A DNA stretch of 64,000 nt from an uncultured Paracoccaceae bacterium (lineage in GTDB: Bacteria > Pseudomonadota > Alphaproteobacteria > Rhodobacterales > Rhodobacteraceae): contig CANNCO010000001.1 in NCBI GenBank assembly GCA_947503175.1, positions 496,001 to 560,000 of the forward strand, given 5' to 3'. Made by a program: the position numbers and the translations under genes. Shown here in pieces: positions 17,110 to 26,763 of the stretch (the first letter of the stretch is position 1; the number at the start of each line of letters is the position of its first letter). The notes below the pieces were generated by a model. It made no database searches. It worked only from the letters and a program-made list of their open reading frames with translations, and was not told the origin of the DNA.

Positions 17110-17517
17110 TCAGGCAGTGACGTCGTCGCGCGTGCTGCGAAACTGGGGATCGCCGGACGGTATCGGGGATTCGAGGCGGAGGGGCGGGGGCGACAGGTTC
17201 GCCCGGCCCGGTCTTTTCCGGCCGGAATTGGGTGTCTGGCGGTAGCGGGCCGGGCCATCGGTTTCGTACAGCACCAGAAACCAGAGCGGCAGCGTTGAAA
17301 ACGCCATGTAGCGCAGAATGTAAGCCTCGATATCCCGGGCGCCGCTTTCCGGAAGGAGCCATATGGCGGCAAGACAGTAAAACAGAACATAGCCGTAATA
17401 GAGCCGGTCATATCCCGGGCAGTGGATCAGCCGCCGCAGCGCCATCCAGGCCACCGAGGCGGGTATGATGAATTCCAGTATCCGTTCCAGCACGGCGAGG
17501 AACACGAGGACCGGCAT
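17110..17517 (-). CDS. Small membrane protein, unknown function
   Basis: 135 residues from the ATG at 17517, which has a GGAG site about nine bases upstream. Three hydrophobic segments (LVFLAVLERILEFIIPASVA, LYYGYVLFYCLAAIWLL, YMAFSTLPLWFLVLY), then a Pro/Arg-rich polar tail of about 45 residues. No family recognised. Same strand and close to radA. Confidence 0.6.
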   Translation of the reverse strand: MPVLVFLAVLERILEFIIPASVAWMALRRLIHCPGYDRLYYGYVLFYCLAAIWLLPESGARDIEAYILRYMAFSTLPLWFLVLYETDGPARYRQTPNSGRKRPGRANLSPPPLRLESPIPSGDPQFRSTRDDVTA

Positions 17518-17592
17518 TGGCAGAGGCTCCGTTTGTCCGACGGGTTCAGGATGCCTCAACCTTGGTTAATTGCCGGTTAATTATGGAAAACT

Positions 17593-17967
17593 TTACCAGA
17601 TGGCGTCGGAGATCATGTGCAGGAAGGCGGGCAGGAACGGGAGCGCGAAGAGGAACGTGACGACCACGACGATGCCGACCCATTTGTCATCGCGGCGGAA
17701 GACCGCCATGGGATCGGCACGGGCGGCCAGCGCCAGCGCGAGCGGAGCGGCCCAGCTTGCCGACCAGAACAGCGCCTCGCCCGTCCCGGCTTGTGTCATG
17801 GCGCGGGTGAAACCCACAAGGACGACGCCGAACGCGAGAAAGGACAGAAGCGACCAGCGGCGCGCGGTCCCGTCATTGCGGATAGCGCGCACCAGCGTCA
17901 GGGGCAGCCACAGGAGGCTCGCCCAGAACACGAGGAGGCCCGCGATGGCGATGATGTCGAATACCAT
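17593..17967 (-). CDS. Four-helix hypothetical membrane protein
   Basis: 124 residues, about four hydrophobic segments starting IIAIAGLLVFWASLLWLPLT. No family recognised. Only three bases follow the stop of the PqiA-like gene, so it is probably cotranscribed with mlaE-mlaF and the PqiA-like gene. Confidence 0.65.
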   Translation of the reverse strand: MVFDIIAIAGLLVFWASLLWLPLTLVRAIRNDGTARRWSLLSFLAFGVVLVGFTRAMTQAGTGEALFWSASWAAPLALALAARADPMAVFRRDDKWVGIVVVVTFLFALPFLPAFLHMISDAIW

Positions 17968-17970
17968 CTG

Positions 17971-18444
17971 TCAGCCTTCCTGTTGTACGGGTTGGGGTTT
18001 CGCCAGTTCGCGTGCCGTCAGGATCGAGATGGCGATGGAGGCGAGTATGCAGGCGGTGAAGAGGTAGAGACCCCATGCGGTTTCGACCCGGGCAAAGCCC
18101 ACGCCCTTCACCACGACGATGTAGAGCGCGATCAGGAACACATCCGCCATGGCCAGTTTGCCGAGCCAGGACAGGACACCCAGAACCTTGCGGCGCATCA
18201 GCCCGAAATGGACGCAAGCCAGCCCGATGGTTTTCAGATAGGGGGCGAAGAGCGCGAAGATCGTGACCAGAAGGGCGAGAAACACGTCGCTTTGCCAGAG
18301 CGATTGCAGGCCGGAGATGACAGAGATTTCGGAGAGGCCGAAGAGGGGCAGTATCCCGGCGCGCATCAGGGGTGCGAACCATGCCACGGGAAACAGGACC
18401 AGAAGGGCGAGGTTGGCGAGGCGGAGCGCGGGCATCATCGGCAT
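17971..18444 (-). CDS. Paraquat-inducible protein A-like membrane protein (single PqiA module)
   Basis: 157 residues from the ATG at 18444 (AACGAGG upstream); an ATG at 18438 is also possible. Four hydrophobic helices with PqiA-like features: FPVAWFAPLM, SLWQSDVFLALLVTIFALFAP, then LGKLAMADVFLIALYIV. PqiA works with MCE proteins in envelope lipid traffic. It lies directly downstream of mlaF, which fits a lipid-transport unit. It is one module, not the fused pair of E. coli PqiA. Confidence 0.8.
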   Translation of the reverse strand: MPMMPALRLANLALLVLFPVAWFAPLMRAGILPLFGLSEISVISGLQSLWQSDVFLALLVTIFALFAPYLKTIGLACVHFGLMRRKVLGVLSWLGKLAMADVFLIALYIVVVKGVGFARVETAWGLYLFTACILASIAISILTARELAKPQPVQQEG

Positions 18445-18467
18445 GGGCCTCGTTATCGGGTGGGGGA

Positions 18468-18490
18468 GGTCCCGGATCAAGTCCGGGACC
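18468..18490. repeat. Palindromic GGTCCCGGA-TCAAG-TCCGGGACC element
   Basis: A perfect 9-bp inverted repeat with loop TCAAG, between the mlaF stop and the PqiA-like start. The sequence resembles a palindrome widely scattered between genes in alphaproteobacteria. It may protect the upstream mRNA end or reduce read-through. Confidence 0.7.
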
Positions 18491-18497
18491 GCTGGGG

Positions 18498-19244
18498 TCA
18501 GCGGACGGCTTCGATCGGGCCTTCGGCGCGGCCGTTGATGAACTGGTCGACGTAAGGATCGCCGCAATCGTCCATATCGGCCACGGGGCCGGACCAGCGG
18601 ATCTTGCCCGCATGCAGCATCGCCACCTTGTCGGCGATGGCGCGCACGCTTGTCATATCGTGAGTGATGGTGATCGCCGTGGCACCCATCTCGACCACGA
18701 TTTCGCGGATCAGGTCGTTGATGACGCCCGCCATGATCGGGTCGAGACCGGTGGTGGGTTCGTCGAAAAAGATCACTTCCGGATCGGCGGCGATGGCGCG
18801 GGCGAGGCCCACACGTTTTTGCATGCCGCCCGAAAGCTCTGCCGGGAACTGGTCGGCTACATCGGAGGTGAGGCCAACGCGGCGCAATTTCTCGATCGCG
18901 ACGTCGCGAGCTTCGGATTTCGGGCGTTTGAGGGAGCCGCGCAGGAGGCGGAAGGCCACGTTTTGCCAGACCGGCAGGCTGTCGAACAGCGCGCCACCCT
19001 GAAACAGCATGCCGAAGCGGGCGAGAAAGGCGTCACGTTCTTCCTCTTCCACATCCTTCCCGTCCAGAAGGATGCGCCCGCTATCGGGGTGGATCAGGCC
19101 GAGGATGCATTTGATCGTGACGGACTTCCCGCTGCCCGACCCGCCGATGATGACCATGCTTTCGCCGGTCGCGACGGTCAGGTTCACGCCGCGCAGCACG
19201 TCCTTCGGCCCGAAGGATTTATGGATGTCCTGCATTTCGATCAT
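18498..19244 (-). CDS. mlaF: Phospholipid ABC transporter ATP-binding protein MlaF
   Basis: 248 residues. Walker A GGSGSGKSV, Q-loop FQGGALFDSLPVWQNV (the Mla hallmark), signature LSGGMQKR, Walker B VIFFDEPTTGLDP. Drives phospholipid movement between inner and outer membranes. Starts four bases inside mlaE. No mlaD (MCE) gene follows; the PqiA-like gene comes next. Confidence 0.92.
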   Translation of the reverse strand: MIEMQDIHKSFGPKDVLRGVNLTVATGESMVIIGGSGSGKSVTIKCILGLIHPDSGRILLDGKDVEEEERDAFLARFGMLFQGGALFDSLPVWQNVAFRLLRGSLKRPKSEARDVAIEKLRRVGLTSDVADQFPAELSGGMQKRVGLARAIAADPEVIFFDEPTTGLDPIMAGVINDLIREIVVEMGATAITITHDMTSVRAIADKVAMLHAGKIRWSGPVADMDDCGDPYVDQFINGRAEGPIEAVR

Positions 19245-20026
19245 GCGGAGAAGAACACCTCGGTCAGGATGTAGTTGGAGGCGAGGATCAGGATCGAGGC
19301 GGAGACCACGGCGGAGGTCGTGGCCCGGCCCACGCCCTGCGCGCCCTTGCCTGCGTTCATGCCGTGATAGCAGCCCATGGTGGCGACGATGAAGCCGAAA
19401 ACCGAGGCTTTCACAAGGCCTGAGATCACGTCGCCGGCCTCAAGAAAGTTAATCGTGTTCGTCATATAGGCGGCGGAGTTGAAGTCGAGCCGCAGGGTGC
19501 CCACGAGATAACCACCCATGATCCCGATGGCATCGCCGATGGCCACGAGAATGGGCAGGGTGACGACTGCCGCGAGGACGCGGGGAACGGTGAGGTATTT
19601 CATCGGATGGGTCGAGAGCGTGGTAAGCGCGTCGATCTGTTCGGTGACCTTCATCGTGCCGATCTCGGCGGCAATGGAGGCCGCGACCCGGCCTGCGACC
19701 ATCAGGCCGCCCAGAACCGGGCCCAGTTCGCGGACGATGCCGATGGCGACGATGGAGGGCACGACGGTTTCGGCGTTGAAGCGCGCGCCGCCCGCATAGA
19801 TCTGAAGTGCGAGCGCGCCGCCGGTGAAGAGCGCGGTCAGTCCCACCACGGGCAGGGACAGCCAGCCGATCAGGCCCAGCTGGTGCAGGAATTCGCGCGG
19901 ATAGAATGGCGGACGCAGCATATGGCTGATCGCGTCGATCGCATAGATCGCGATCCGGCCGATCAGGGCCAGCGTGTCCATCGTGCCCCGCCCGATGGCG
20001 GCAAAGGGGGCGGTGAGGGCGTTCAT
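19241..20026 (-). CDS. mlaE: Phospholipid ABC transporter permease MlaE
   Basis: 261 residues with five to six membrane helices and the family core [20 protein letters not shown] and [13 protein letters not shown]. Inner-membrane permease of the Mla system. Overlaps alr by four bases upstream and mlaF by four bases downstream, so all three are translationally coupled. Confidence 0.93.
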   Translation of the reverse strand: MNALTAPFAAIGRGTMDTLALIGRIAIYAIDAISHMLRPPFYPREFLHQLGLIGWLSLPVVGLTALFTGGALALQIYAGGARFNAETVVPSIVAIGIVRELGPVLGGLMVAGRVAASIAAEIGTMKVTEQIDALTTLSTHPMKYLTVPRVLAAVVTLPILVAIGDAIGIMGGYLVGTLRLDFNSAAYMTNTINFLEAGDVISGLVKASVFGFIVATMGCYHGMNAGKGAQGVGRATTSAVVSASILILASNYILTEVFFSA

Positions 20027-21066
20027 TGGGACGCTCCGATGCTGCGGCGAGCGTAGCGCGGGCCGAGGGATGTGAGAATCTCATATCCGATTGTTCCGGC
20101 GGCGTCAGCCAGATCATCGACGGTCTGGGAGGGGCACAGGATGTCAAGATGCGTGGGCGTCTGCGGCAGATCGGTGATATCGACGGTCAGAAGGTCCATC
20201 GAGACGCGACCGGCCAGCGGGCAGGGCGTGTCCCCGTGCCAGAGCGTTGCCTTCGGCCCCATGGCGCGGATGAGGCCGTCGGCGTAACCGGCGGAAAGCG
20301 TTGCGATTCTGGTGGGGCGTTCCGCGCTCCACGTATTGCCGTAGCCCACGGTTTCACCTGGTACCAGATCGCGGATCTGGACGATCGGCAGGGAGAGCTG
20401 CGCGACGGGTTTCGCATCCGCGAAGGGCAGGCCGCCGTAAAGGCCGATGCCGGGGCGCGTGAGGTCGAAGTGATAGTCGGGGCCAAGCAGGATGCCGCCG
20501 GTGGCCGAGAGCGAACGGGGCGTGTCGATGCCATCGGTCATCTCGCGGAACGCGGCCAGTTGAGCGGCGTTCATCGCGTGATCCGGCTCATCGGCACAGG
20601 CCAGATGGCTGATGATCAGGGCGGGGTTGCGGGCCAGTGCGATGTCGCGAAGGGCGGCCCATTCGGCGGGCTCCATGCCGAGACGGTTCATGCCGGTGTC
20701 GAGCTGCAGGCCGAAGGGGTGATCGGGCAGGATCTCGATCTGGCGGGTCATCTGTTCGACCGAGTTCAGCATGGGGATCAAGCCCGCGTCGCGGATCATG
20801 TCGCCATCACCCGGCATGTGGCCGGAGAAGACGAAGATGCGGGGGGTGGGGCCAAGCGTGGCGCGCAGGGCGACGCCCTCTTCGGCGACGGCCACGAAGA
20901 AGCTGCGCGCGCCTGCACTGGCAAGGGTGCGGGCGACGAGGGGGGCGCCAAGGCCATAGCCATCGGCCTTGACCACCGCGCCGGTTTCTCCGCCGGACAG
21001 GGCGTCGAGCGCGCGCCAGTTGGCGGCGAGTGCGGCAAGGTCGATGGTCAGCGTTCCGGTTCCCAT
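20023..21066 (-). CDS. alr: Alanine racemase
   Basis: PLP enzyme making D-alanine for peptidoglycan. 347 residues from the ATG at 21066. PLP lysine K33 in [10 protein letters not shown], and the catalytic Tyr region [10 protein letters not shown] is present in the C-terminal beta domain. Start chosen by alignment of [10 protein letters not shown] to the family N-terminus; there is an alternative 11 codons upstream. Coupled to mlaE. Confidence 0.95.
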   Translation of the reverse strand: MGTGTLTIDLAALAANWRALDALSGGETGAVVKADGYGLGAPLVARTLASAGARSFFVAVAEEGVALRATLGPTPRIFVFSGHMPGDGDMIRDAGLIPMLNSVEQMTRQIEILPDHPFGLQLDTGMNRLGMEPAEWAALRDIALARNPALIISHLACADEPDHAMNAAQLAAFREMTDGIDTPRSLSATGGILLGPDYHFDLTRPGIGLYGGLPFADAKPVAQLSLPIVQIRDLVPGETVGYGNTWSAERPTRIATLSAGYADGLIRAMGPKATLWHGDTPCPLAGRVSMDLLTVDITDLPQTPTHLDILCPSQTVDDLADAAGTIGYEILTSLGPRYARRSIGASQ

Positions 21067-21108
21067 GCCCCCTTCTGACAAACCGGGGCGCGGCGTCAAG
21101 GGTGGCTG

Positions 21109-21906
21109 TCAGGGGCCTTCCCAGAAGCGGCGGTTCCGCTCCCATATCTTTTCGCCGATCAGGCAGTCATAGCCGGTTGCGGTGGCCCCGCGGTTTGACG
21201 CAGGGACGATCCGGGCGGGGCCGGCTGCGATCTCCATCACCAGCTTGCGGCGGACGGCGGTGGCGAACTGATCCCATGAATGCACGGGCAGGGTAAAGGC
21301 GCCGGGGCCGCCGATGACGCAGGCCGTGTAATAGGCGTCGAGATCTTCAAGGTGCCAGCGCGCGCCCATACCGTCGCGGGTCATGAGCGGCAAGCCGTTG
21401 ATCGTGATGCCGCGGGCGAGGACCGCGTCGCGGGCGCGGGTGACGGGGCGGCCGTGGTTGTTGGGGCCGTCGCCGGAGACGTCGATCACTTGGCGCAGCC
21501 CGTGAAACTCATTGGTTTCAAGGCTTTCTCTGGCATAGAGCAGCGCGCCCGAGATGGAGGTGCGGCGCAGCGACGGGTCGAAATGGGTGGCGATCCTGTC
21601 GGCGAATTCCTCTGCATCCGCGCCGGTACGGATCAGGGTCCAGGGGACGACAACGCGCTGCGAACCGGTGCCCGCCCATTCCACATAGGTCAGTGCGATC
21701 TGGCCGATCAGCCCGCCTTCGATCGCTTCGATCACCTCGGGCGAGCGCAGCGCCTGTGCGTAACCGCGGCGCTGGATTTCCAGCTCGGCAGGGGCCATGG
21801 AGCGCGAGACGTCGACGGCAAGAAACAGTTCCACATCGACCTCTGTCTGCGCGACGGCAGGCAGGGGGATGGAGAGGGTGAAGAGGAGGGGGACAAGACG
21901 CCACAT
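21109..21906 (-). CDS. DUF1194 / VWA-domain secreted protein
   Basis: 265 residues from the ATG at 21906. Signal peptide MWRLVPLLFTLSIPLPAVAQ, then a von Willebrand A fold with the metal-site motif VDVSRSM (DxSxS) and a later SGDGPNNHG strand. Probably periplasmic; partner unknown. Lies 42 bases upstream of alr on the same strand. Confidence 0.85.
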   Translation of the reverse strand: MWRLVPLLFTLSIPLPAVAQTEVDVELFLAVDVSRSMAPAELEIQRRGYAQALRSPEVIEAIEGGLIGQIALTYVEWAGTGSQRVVVPWTLIRTGADAEEFADRIATHFDPSLRRTSISGALLYARESLETNEFHGLRQVIDVSGDGPNNHGRPVTRARDAVLARGITINGLPLMTRDGMGARWHLEDLDAYYTACVIGGPGAFTLPVHSWDQFATAVRRKLVMEIAAGPARIVPASNRGATATGYDCLIGEKIWERNRRFWEGP

Positions 21907-21955
21907 GGTTGAAACTCTGCCAGTGCGGGGCAGGGTCTGTCCAATCAACTTCCCG

Positions 21956-21990
21956 CTTTCGTCTTGTCAAAAATACGCAGATTCCGACGC
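21956..21990. repeat. Short dispersed repeat, copy A
   Basis: TTTCGTCTTGT-CAAAAATACGCAGATTCCG matches TTCGTCTTGTTCCAAATACGCTAATTCCG at 38653-38690. Each copy lies just upstream of a minus-strand gene (DUF1194 here, DUF934 there), so it may form part of their leader. Confidence 0.55.
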
Positions 21991-22008
21991 TGGCCGGATG
22001 GGCTTTGG

Positions 22009-23502
22009 TCAGAAGTCGCGGTCGCCGCCCCCCTGCCACGGCTTTACGAGGTTTCCGAACCGGGTGAAGCGCCCTTCGAAGCTCAGTTCCACCGTGCCGA
22101 TGGGGCCATGGCGCTGTTTGCCGATGATCACCTCGGCGCGGCCGTGGAGACGCTCCATCTCTTCCTGCCAGGCTGCGATCTTGTCCAATTCGTGATCGCC
22201 GGGCTTTTCGCGTTCCTTATAGTATTCCTCGCGGAAGACGAACATCACCACGTCCGCGTCCTGTTCGATCGAGCCGGATTCGCGCAGGTCTGAGAGTTGC
22301 GGGCGCTTGTCGTCGCGGTTTTCGACCTGACGGGAAAGCTGCGACAGGGCAATGACGGGGATGTCGAGTTCCTTCGCGATGGCCTTCAGGCCTTGCGTGA
22401 TCTCGGAGACCTCGTTCACCCGGCTGTCCTTGGCCGAGGCGGGACGGACCAGTTGAAGGTAGTCGACGACCAGCACGTCGAGCCCGTGTTCGCGCTTGAG
22501 CCGTCGCGCGCGGGCGGCGAGTTGCGAGATCGGCAGGGCGGGCGTGTCGTCGATGAAAAGCGGGCAGGCCTCCAGCGTCTTGGCGGCGTCGACGAAGCGG
22601 CGGAATTCGGTTTCGGTCATGTCGCCGCGGCGGATCTGTTCCGAGGGCACTTCGGCGGCTTCCGAGAGAACCCGGGCGGCAAGTTGTTCCGCGCTCATCT
22701 CGAGCGAGAAGAATCCGACCGAGCCGCCATCCACAGCGCCGACCGACCCGTCGGGTTTCTGCCCGCGCTTATAGGCCTTGGCGATGTTGAAGGCGATGTT
22801 GGTGGCGAGCGAGGTTTTGCCCATGGAGGGGCGGCCAGCGAGGATCAGCAGGTCGGAGCGGTGCAGCCCGCCGAGCTTCTTGTCGAGATCCATGAGGCCG
22901 GTGGAGACGCCCGCAAGTCCGCCCTCCCGCTGATAGGCGGCGTTGGCGACGTTCACTGCATCGGTCACGGCCTTCAGGAACGATTGAAAGCCCTGATTGG
23001 CCTGACCGACTTCGCCGAGCTTGTAGAGTGCCTGTTCTGCTTCGACGATCTGCTCGCGCGGTTCGGAGGCCACGTCGACACGGGCCGCCTTGGAGGTGAT
23101 ATCGCGGCCCAGATCCATCAGCTCGCGCCGGATCGCGAGGTCATAGATCATTTGCGCATAGTCGCGCGCTGCGAAGGACGAGATCGCGGCCCCGGCGAGG
23201 CGGGCCAGATAGGCGGGGCCGCCCAGTTCCTTCAGCCCTTCGTCTTCTTCCAGAAACGCCTTGAGCGTCACCGGGGAGGCCAGCGCGTTTTTCGTGATCC
23301 GCGCCGAGGCCACTTCGTAAATGCGTGCATGAACCGGTTCGTAGAAATGCGACTCGTCCAGGATCGCCGCGATGCGATCATAGATGTCGTTATTTGTCAG
23401 AATCGCCCCCAGAAGCTGCTGCTCGGCTTCGATGTTATGGGGGACGGTATCGCCACCTGTTTCCGTGGCTTGGTCCGTTCCGACACGCGCGACTTGATTC
23501 AC
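22009..23502 (-). CDS. dnaB: Replicative DNA helicase DnaB
   Basis: 497 residues. N-terminal primase-interacting domain (NIEAEQQLLGAIL), linker, then RecA-like helicase with Walker A GRPSMGKTS (223-231), the Walker B region VLVVDYLQLV and the arginine-finger region NRDDKRPQLSDLRESGSIEQD. No intein. Hexameric motor of the replication fork. The 210 bases upstream contain TGTGGACA-like repeats but no gene. Confidence 0.97.
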   Translation of the reverse strand: MNQVARVGTDQATETGGDTVPHNIEAEQQLLGAILTNNDIYDRIAAILDESHFYEPVHARIYEVASARITKNALASPVTLKAFLEEDEGLKELGGPAYLARLAGAAISSFAARDYAQMIYDLAIRRELMDLGRDITSKAARVDVASEPREQIVEAEQALYKLGEVGQANQGFQSFLKAVTDAVNVANAAYQREGGLAGVSTGLMDLDKKLGGLHRSDLLILAGRPSMGKTSLATNIAFNIAKAYKRGQKPDGSVGAVDGGSVGFFSLEMSAEQLAARVLSEAAEVPSEQIRRGDMTETEFRRFVDAAKTLEACPLFIDDTPALPISQLAARARRLKREHGLDVLVVDYLQLVRPASAKDSRVNEVSEITQGLKAIAKELDIPVIALSQLSRQVENRDDKRPQLSDLRESGSIEQDADVVMFVFREEYYKEREKPGDHELDKIAAWQEEMERLHGRAEVIIGKQRHGPIGTVELSFEGRFTRFGNLVKPWQGGGDRDF

Positions 23503-23712
23503 TTTCTACCTCCTGCCTCAGGACTGGTGCTATGGCCGATCCGGGAGAGGCGATCAATCAGGATAACTCTGTGGACATCCTGTGGACGGACCTCATCTTG
23601 GGGCGGGGAGGCCCATCACGTCAATATCTATGATTCTGCGGTTAAGAAATATGACATTTTCCCCAACACTTTTTACGTGTTTGGTAAAGAAACTACTCTG
23701 CCTCAGGGAGAA

Positions 23713-24390
23713 TCAGGGGCTGCGAGCGTCCTGCCAGGCGCGGGGGTTTCGCAGGAAACTCTCGACATCCGAGAGCGTCGCCTCGTCGAAAAACTCTTTG
23801 GTTCGGGCGACTTCCAAGACGTCCCACCAGGTACAGAGGTGGTGGAGCGCGACGCCGTGGTCGCCGAGGGTTTTGATCGTTTCGGGAAATATTCCGTAAT
23901 AGAAGATCACGGCGGTATGGGCGCAGCTTGCGCCGGTGTCGCGAATCGCATCGACGAAGGACAGCTTCGATCCGCCGTCGGTGGTGAGGTCCTCGACCAG
24001 AAGGACCCGGTCGCCTTCTGCCATCACGCCCTCGATCCGGGCGTTGCGGCCGTAGCCCTTGGGTTTCTTGCGCACATAGGTCATCGGCAGGGCGAGGCGT
24101 TCGGCCATGAGCGCGGCAAAGGGAATGCCGGCGGTTTCGCCGCCGGCGATGTTGTCGAAGGCTTCGAAACCGGCGTCGCGCATGACGGTGCAGGCGAGGA
24201 AGTCCATCAGGGTCGAGCGGATGCGCGGGTGGCTGATCAGCTTGCGGCAATCGATATAGGTGGGGGACGGCAGGCCCGAGGCGAGGGTGAAGGGTTCGCG
24301 TGCGTTGAAGTGGACCGCGCCGATTTCAAGAAGCATCGAGGCCGTGAGGCGGGCCATTTCATCCTTGGGCGGGAAGCTGTTGGGGATCAT
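23713..24390 (-). CDS. pyrE: Orotate phosphoribosyltransferase
   Basis: Converts orotate and PRPP to OMP in pyrimidine synthesis. 225 residues with the PRPP-binding motif [14 protein letters not shown] and [20 protein letters not shown]. Starts 13 bases after the pyrC stop, so the two form an operon. Confidence 0.95.
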   Translation of the reverse strand: MIPNSFPPKDEMARLTASMLLEIGAVHFNAREPFTLASGLPSPTYIDCRKLISHPRIRSTLMDFLACTVMRDAGFEAFDNIAGGETAGIPFAALMAERLALPMTYVRKKPKGYGRNARIEGVMAEGDRVLLVEDLTTDGGSKLSFVDAIRDTGASCAHTAVIFYYGIFPETIKTLGDHGVALHHLCTWWDVLEVARTKEFFDEATLSDVESFLRNPRAWQDARSP

Positions 24391-24403
24391 CGGGACCTCG
24401 GGG

Positions 24404-25444
24404 TTAGACGCGGACGTGCCAGTGGAGCGGAAAGCCGGGATCGAACAGGGTGACCGGGCCGTCGCCGGTCTCGATCTGGGCGGGATATTCGACGGGCTCG
24501 CCCTTCTCCAGCGTGATCGTGTCCTCGTTTACGGGCAGGCGGTAGAAGGCGGGGCCGTGGCGCGAGGTGAAGCCTTCGAGCCGGTCGAGCGCATCTTCCT
24601 CTTCGAAGACATGGGCGAGGATCGACAGGGTATTCGTCGCGGTGAAGCAGCCCGCGCAGCCGCAGGGCTGAAGCTTGGCGGCATCGGTGTGGGGCGCGCT
24701 GTCGGTGCCGAGGAAATAGGACGGATCGCCGGAGGTGGCGGCCTTGCGGAGGGCAACGCGGTGCTCTTCGCGCTTGGCCACGGGCAGGCAGTAGTAATGC
24801 GGTTTGATGCCGCCCGCGAGGATGTGGTTGCGGTTGATCACGAGGTGATGGGTGGTGATCGTGGCGGCGATGTCGTCGCCGCCCTCGCGGACGTAATCGG
24901 CGCCGTCGCTTGTGGTGATGTGTTCCATGACCACGCGCAGGCCGGGGATGTCGCGGCGGATCGGGTCCAGCACGCGGTCGATGAACACGGCCTCGCGGTC
25001 GAAGATGTCGATGTCGTTGTCGGTGACCTCGCCATGGACGCAAAGGGGCAGGCCGATCTGGGCCATGTTTTCGAGGACGCGGGTAACCTTGGAGAAGTCG
25101 CGGACGCCGGACTGGGAGTTCGTGGTGGCGCCCGCGGGGTAAAGTTTGACCGCCGTGATCAGCCCGATTTCGGCGGCGGCGCGCAGATCGCGGACCTGAG
25201 TGTCTTCGGTCAGGTAGAGCGTCATCAGCGGTTTGAAGTCGGAGTTTTTCGGTTTCGCCCACATGATGCGGTCGCGGTAATCGGCGGCATCGGCGGCGGT
25301 GACCACGGGCGGAACGAGGTTCGGCATGATGATCGCGCGGGCGAAATGGCGGGCGGTTTCGGGAAGCACGGCTTTCAGCATCTCGCCATCGCGCAGGTGC
25401 AGGTGCCAGTCGTCGGGACGCAGGATCGTAAGGCGGTCGGTCAT
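24404..25444 (-). CDS. pyrC: Dihydroorotase (class II)
   Basis: 346 residues. Zinc-binding HLHLRDG near the N-terminus, carboxylated-Lys region [18 protein letters not shown], and the C-terminal GTDSAPH metal motif. Cyclises carbamoyl aspartate. Class II type (PyrC of gammaproteobacterial pattern) and directly followed by pyrE. Confidence 0.95.
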   Translation of the reverse strand: MTDRLTILRPDDWHLHLRDGEMLKAVLPETARHFARAIIMPNLVPPVVTAADAADYRDRIMWAKPKNSDFKPLMTLYLTEDTQVRDLRAAAEIGLITAVKLYPAGATTNSQSGVRDFSKVTRVLENMAQIGLPLCVHGEVTDNDIDIFDREAVFIDRVLDPIRRDIPGLRVVMEHITTSDGADYVREGGDDIAATITTHHLVINRNHILAGGIKPHYYCLPVAKREEHRVALRKAATSGDPSYFLGTDSAPHTDAAKLQPCGCAGCFTATNTLSILAHVFEEEDALDRLEGFTSRHGPAFYRLPVNEDTITLEKGEPVEYPAQIETGDGPVTLFDPGFPLHWHVRV

Positions 25445-25618
25445 GGGCTTCGCCTAACTTATTGGCGGCGGCTGCGCCAGTCTTTGCGGGCGCGCATCGG
25501 CCGTTGCCTGATTTTTGTGCAGCTGCGGCGGGAATTGGCAAAATGGCCGACAGGTGGGGCGTGTGGAATTGCGCCTGTCCGGGTCCGGCGTAACAGTGGC
25601 CTGCGAAAGGCCAGAGTG

Positions 25619-26437
25619 ATGTTCGATGTTTCCCAACCGGTGCTGCAGCGGATGCGCGGAGAGGCGCATGTGGCGGTGTCGATGCGGGACGGGCAGGTGC
25701 GGCTGGACGCGTTGCGGCAGGCCGGTAGCGGCAAGGCGTTTCTGCCGAAGGTCCACGGGCCGGTGCCGGAGATTGTGTTTCTGAACACGGCGGGCGGGCT
25801 GACCGGCGGCGACAGGCTGCGCTATGGCGTGGAGGTGGGTGCAGGCGCGCGGGCGCTGGCGACAACCCAGACCGCCGAGCGGGCCTATCGGGCGTCTTAC
25901 GGCGTTGCCGAGCTGGATGTGCGGCTGAGTGTCGGTGCCGGTGGCGTGCTGGACTGGTTGCCGCAGGAGACGATCCTGTTCGACGGCGCGGCCCTGTCGC
26001 GGCGGACCGACGTGGATCTGGCGGAGGGTGCGCGGTTCCTGATGGCCGAGATGGTGACATTGGGCCGGGCGGCGATGGGCGAAGAGGTGCGCCGGCTGGA
26101 GTTCACCGACCGAAGGCGCGTGCGGCGGGACGGTGTGCCGGTTTTCGTCGAGCCGATTTGGATCGGGACCGGGATGCTAGCCGACCGGCGCCCGGCAGGG
26201 CTGGCGGATGCCACCGCGCTGGCGACCGTGGCGCTGATCGCGCCGGGGGCTGAAGACGCGCTGGGCGGCGTGCAGGCGCTGCCCGAAACGCGGGGCGTGC
26301 GCGCCTTTGCCAGTGGCTGGGACGGCAAGCTGGTGCTGCGCGCGATGGCGCGGGACGCCTGGCCCTTGCGCCGCCATGTGGCCCGCGTCATTGAGCATCT
26401 GCGCGGCGCGCCATTGCCGCGTGTCTGGCATGTCTGA
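25619..26437 (+). CDS. ureD: Urease accessory protein UreD
   Basis: 272 residues from the ATG at 25619; the frame stays open far upstream but that part is antisense to pyrC. Family motifs: VFLNTAGGLTGGDRL, AERAYRA, WLPQETILFDGA. Scaffold that holds apo-urease for nickel insertion with UreF and UreG. First gene of the operon, divergent from pyrC with a 174-base gap that should hold the promoter. Confidence 0.93.
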   Translation: MFDVSQPVLQRMRGEAHVAVSMRDGQVRLDALRQAGSGKAFLPKVHGPVPEIVFLNTAGGLTGGDRLRYGVEVGAGARALATTQTAERAYRASYGVAELDVRLSVGAGGVLDWLPQETILFDGAALSRRTDVDLAEGARFLMAEMVTLGRAAMGEEVRRLEFTDRRRVRRDGVPVFVEPIWIGTGMLADRRPAGLADATALATVALIAPGAEDALGGVQALPETRGVRAFASGWDGKLVLRAMARDAWPLRRHVARVIEHLRGAPLPRVWHV

Positions 26438-26446
26438 GGAGTATCG

Positions 26447-26749
26447 ATGAACCTGACACCACGGGAAAAGGACAAGCTTCTGGTCAGCCTCGCGGCGATG
26501 GTCGCGCGCGGACGGCTGGAGCGCGGGGTGAAGCTGAACCACCCCGAGGCGATTGCGCTGATCACGGATTTCGTTGTCGAGGGGGCACGGGACGGACGAT
26601 CCGTCGCCGACCTTATGGAGGCGGGCGCACGGGTGATTGGCCGGGATCAGTGCATGGAAGGAATCGCGGAAATGATCCATGATGTGCAGGTCGAAGCCAC
26701 ATTCCCGGATGGCACCAAACTTGTCACCGTGCACCATCCGATCCGCTGA
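26447..26749 (+). CDS. ureA: Urease gamma subunit
   Basis: 100 residues, exact family length. [20 protein letters not shown], then [12 protein letters not shown]-type core ([15 protein letters not shown]) and the C-terminal [18 protein letters not shown]. Smallest structural subunit of urease. Nine bases after ureD. Confidence 0.97.
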   Translation: MNLTPREKDKLLVSLAAMVARGRLERGVKLNHPEAIALITDFVVEGARDGRSVADLMEAGARVIGRDQCMEGIAEMIHDVQVEATFPDGTKLVTVHHPIR

Positions 26750-26763
26750 GAGGAGATCCAGCC

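Noticed and set aside
22297-24453. A 718-codon open frame on the plus strand
   Set aside because: Antisense to dnaB and pyrE; long open frames opposite genes are common in GC-rich DNA. The translation has no recognisable domain.
24260-25618. Extension of ureD to a 725-residue protein
   Set aside because: The upstream part is antisense to pyrC. The UreD family N-terminus starts at the ATG at 25619.
25445-25618. Sigma-54/NtrC promoter for the urease operon
   Set aside because: Expected for nitrogen control, but no TGGCAC-N5-TTGC match was found in the pyrC-ureD spacer.
24387-26060. A 557-codon minus-strand frame across pyrC and ureD
   Set aside because: Shares DNA with pyrC in another frame and runs antisense to ureD; product is Arg/Pro-rich shadow sequence.
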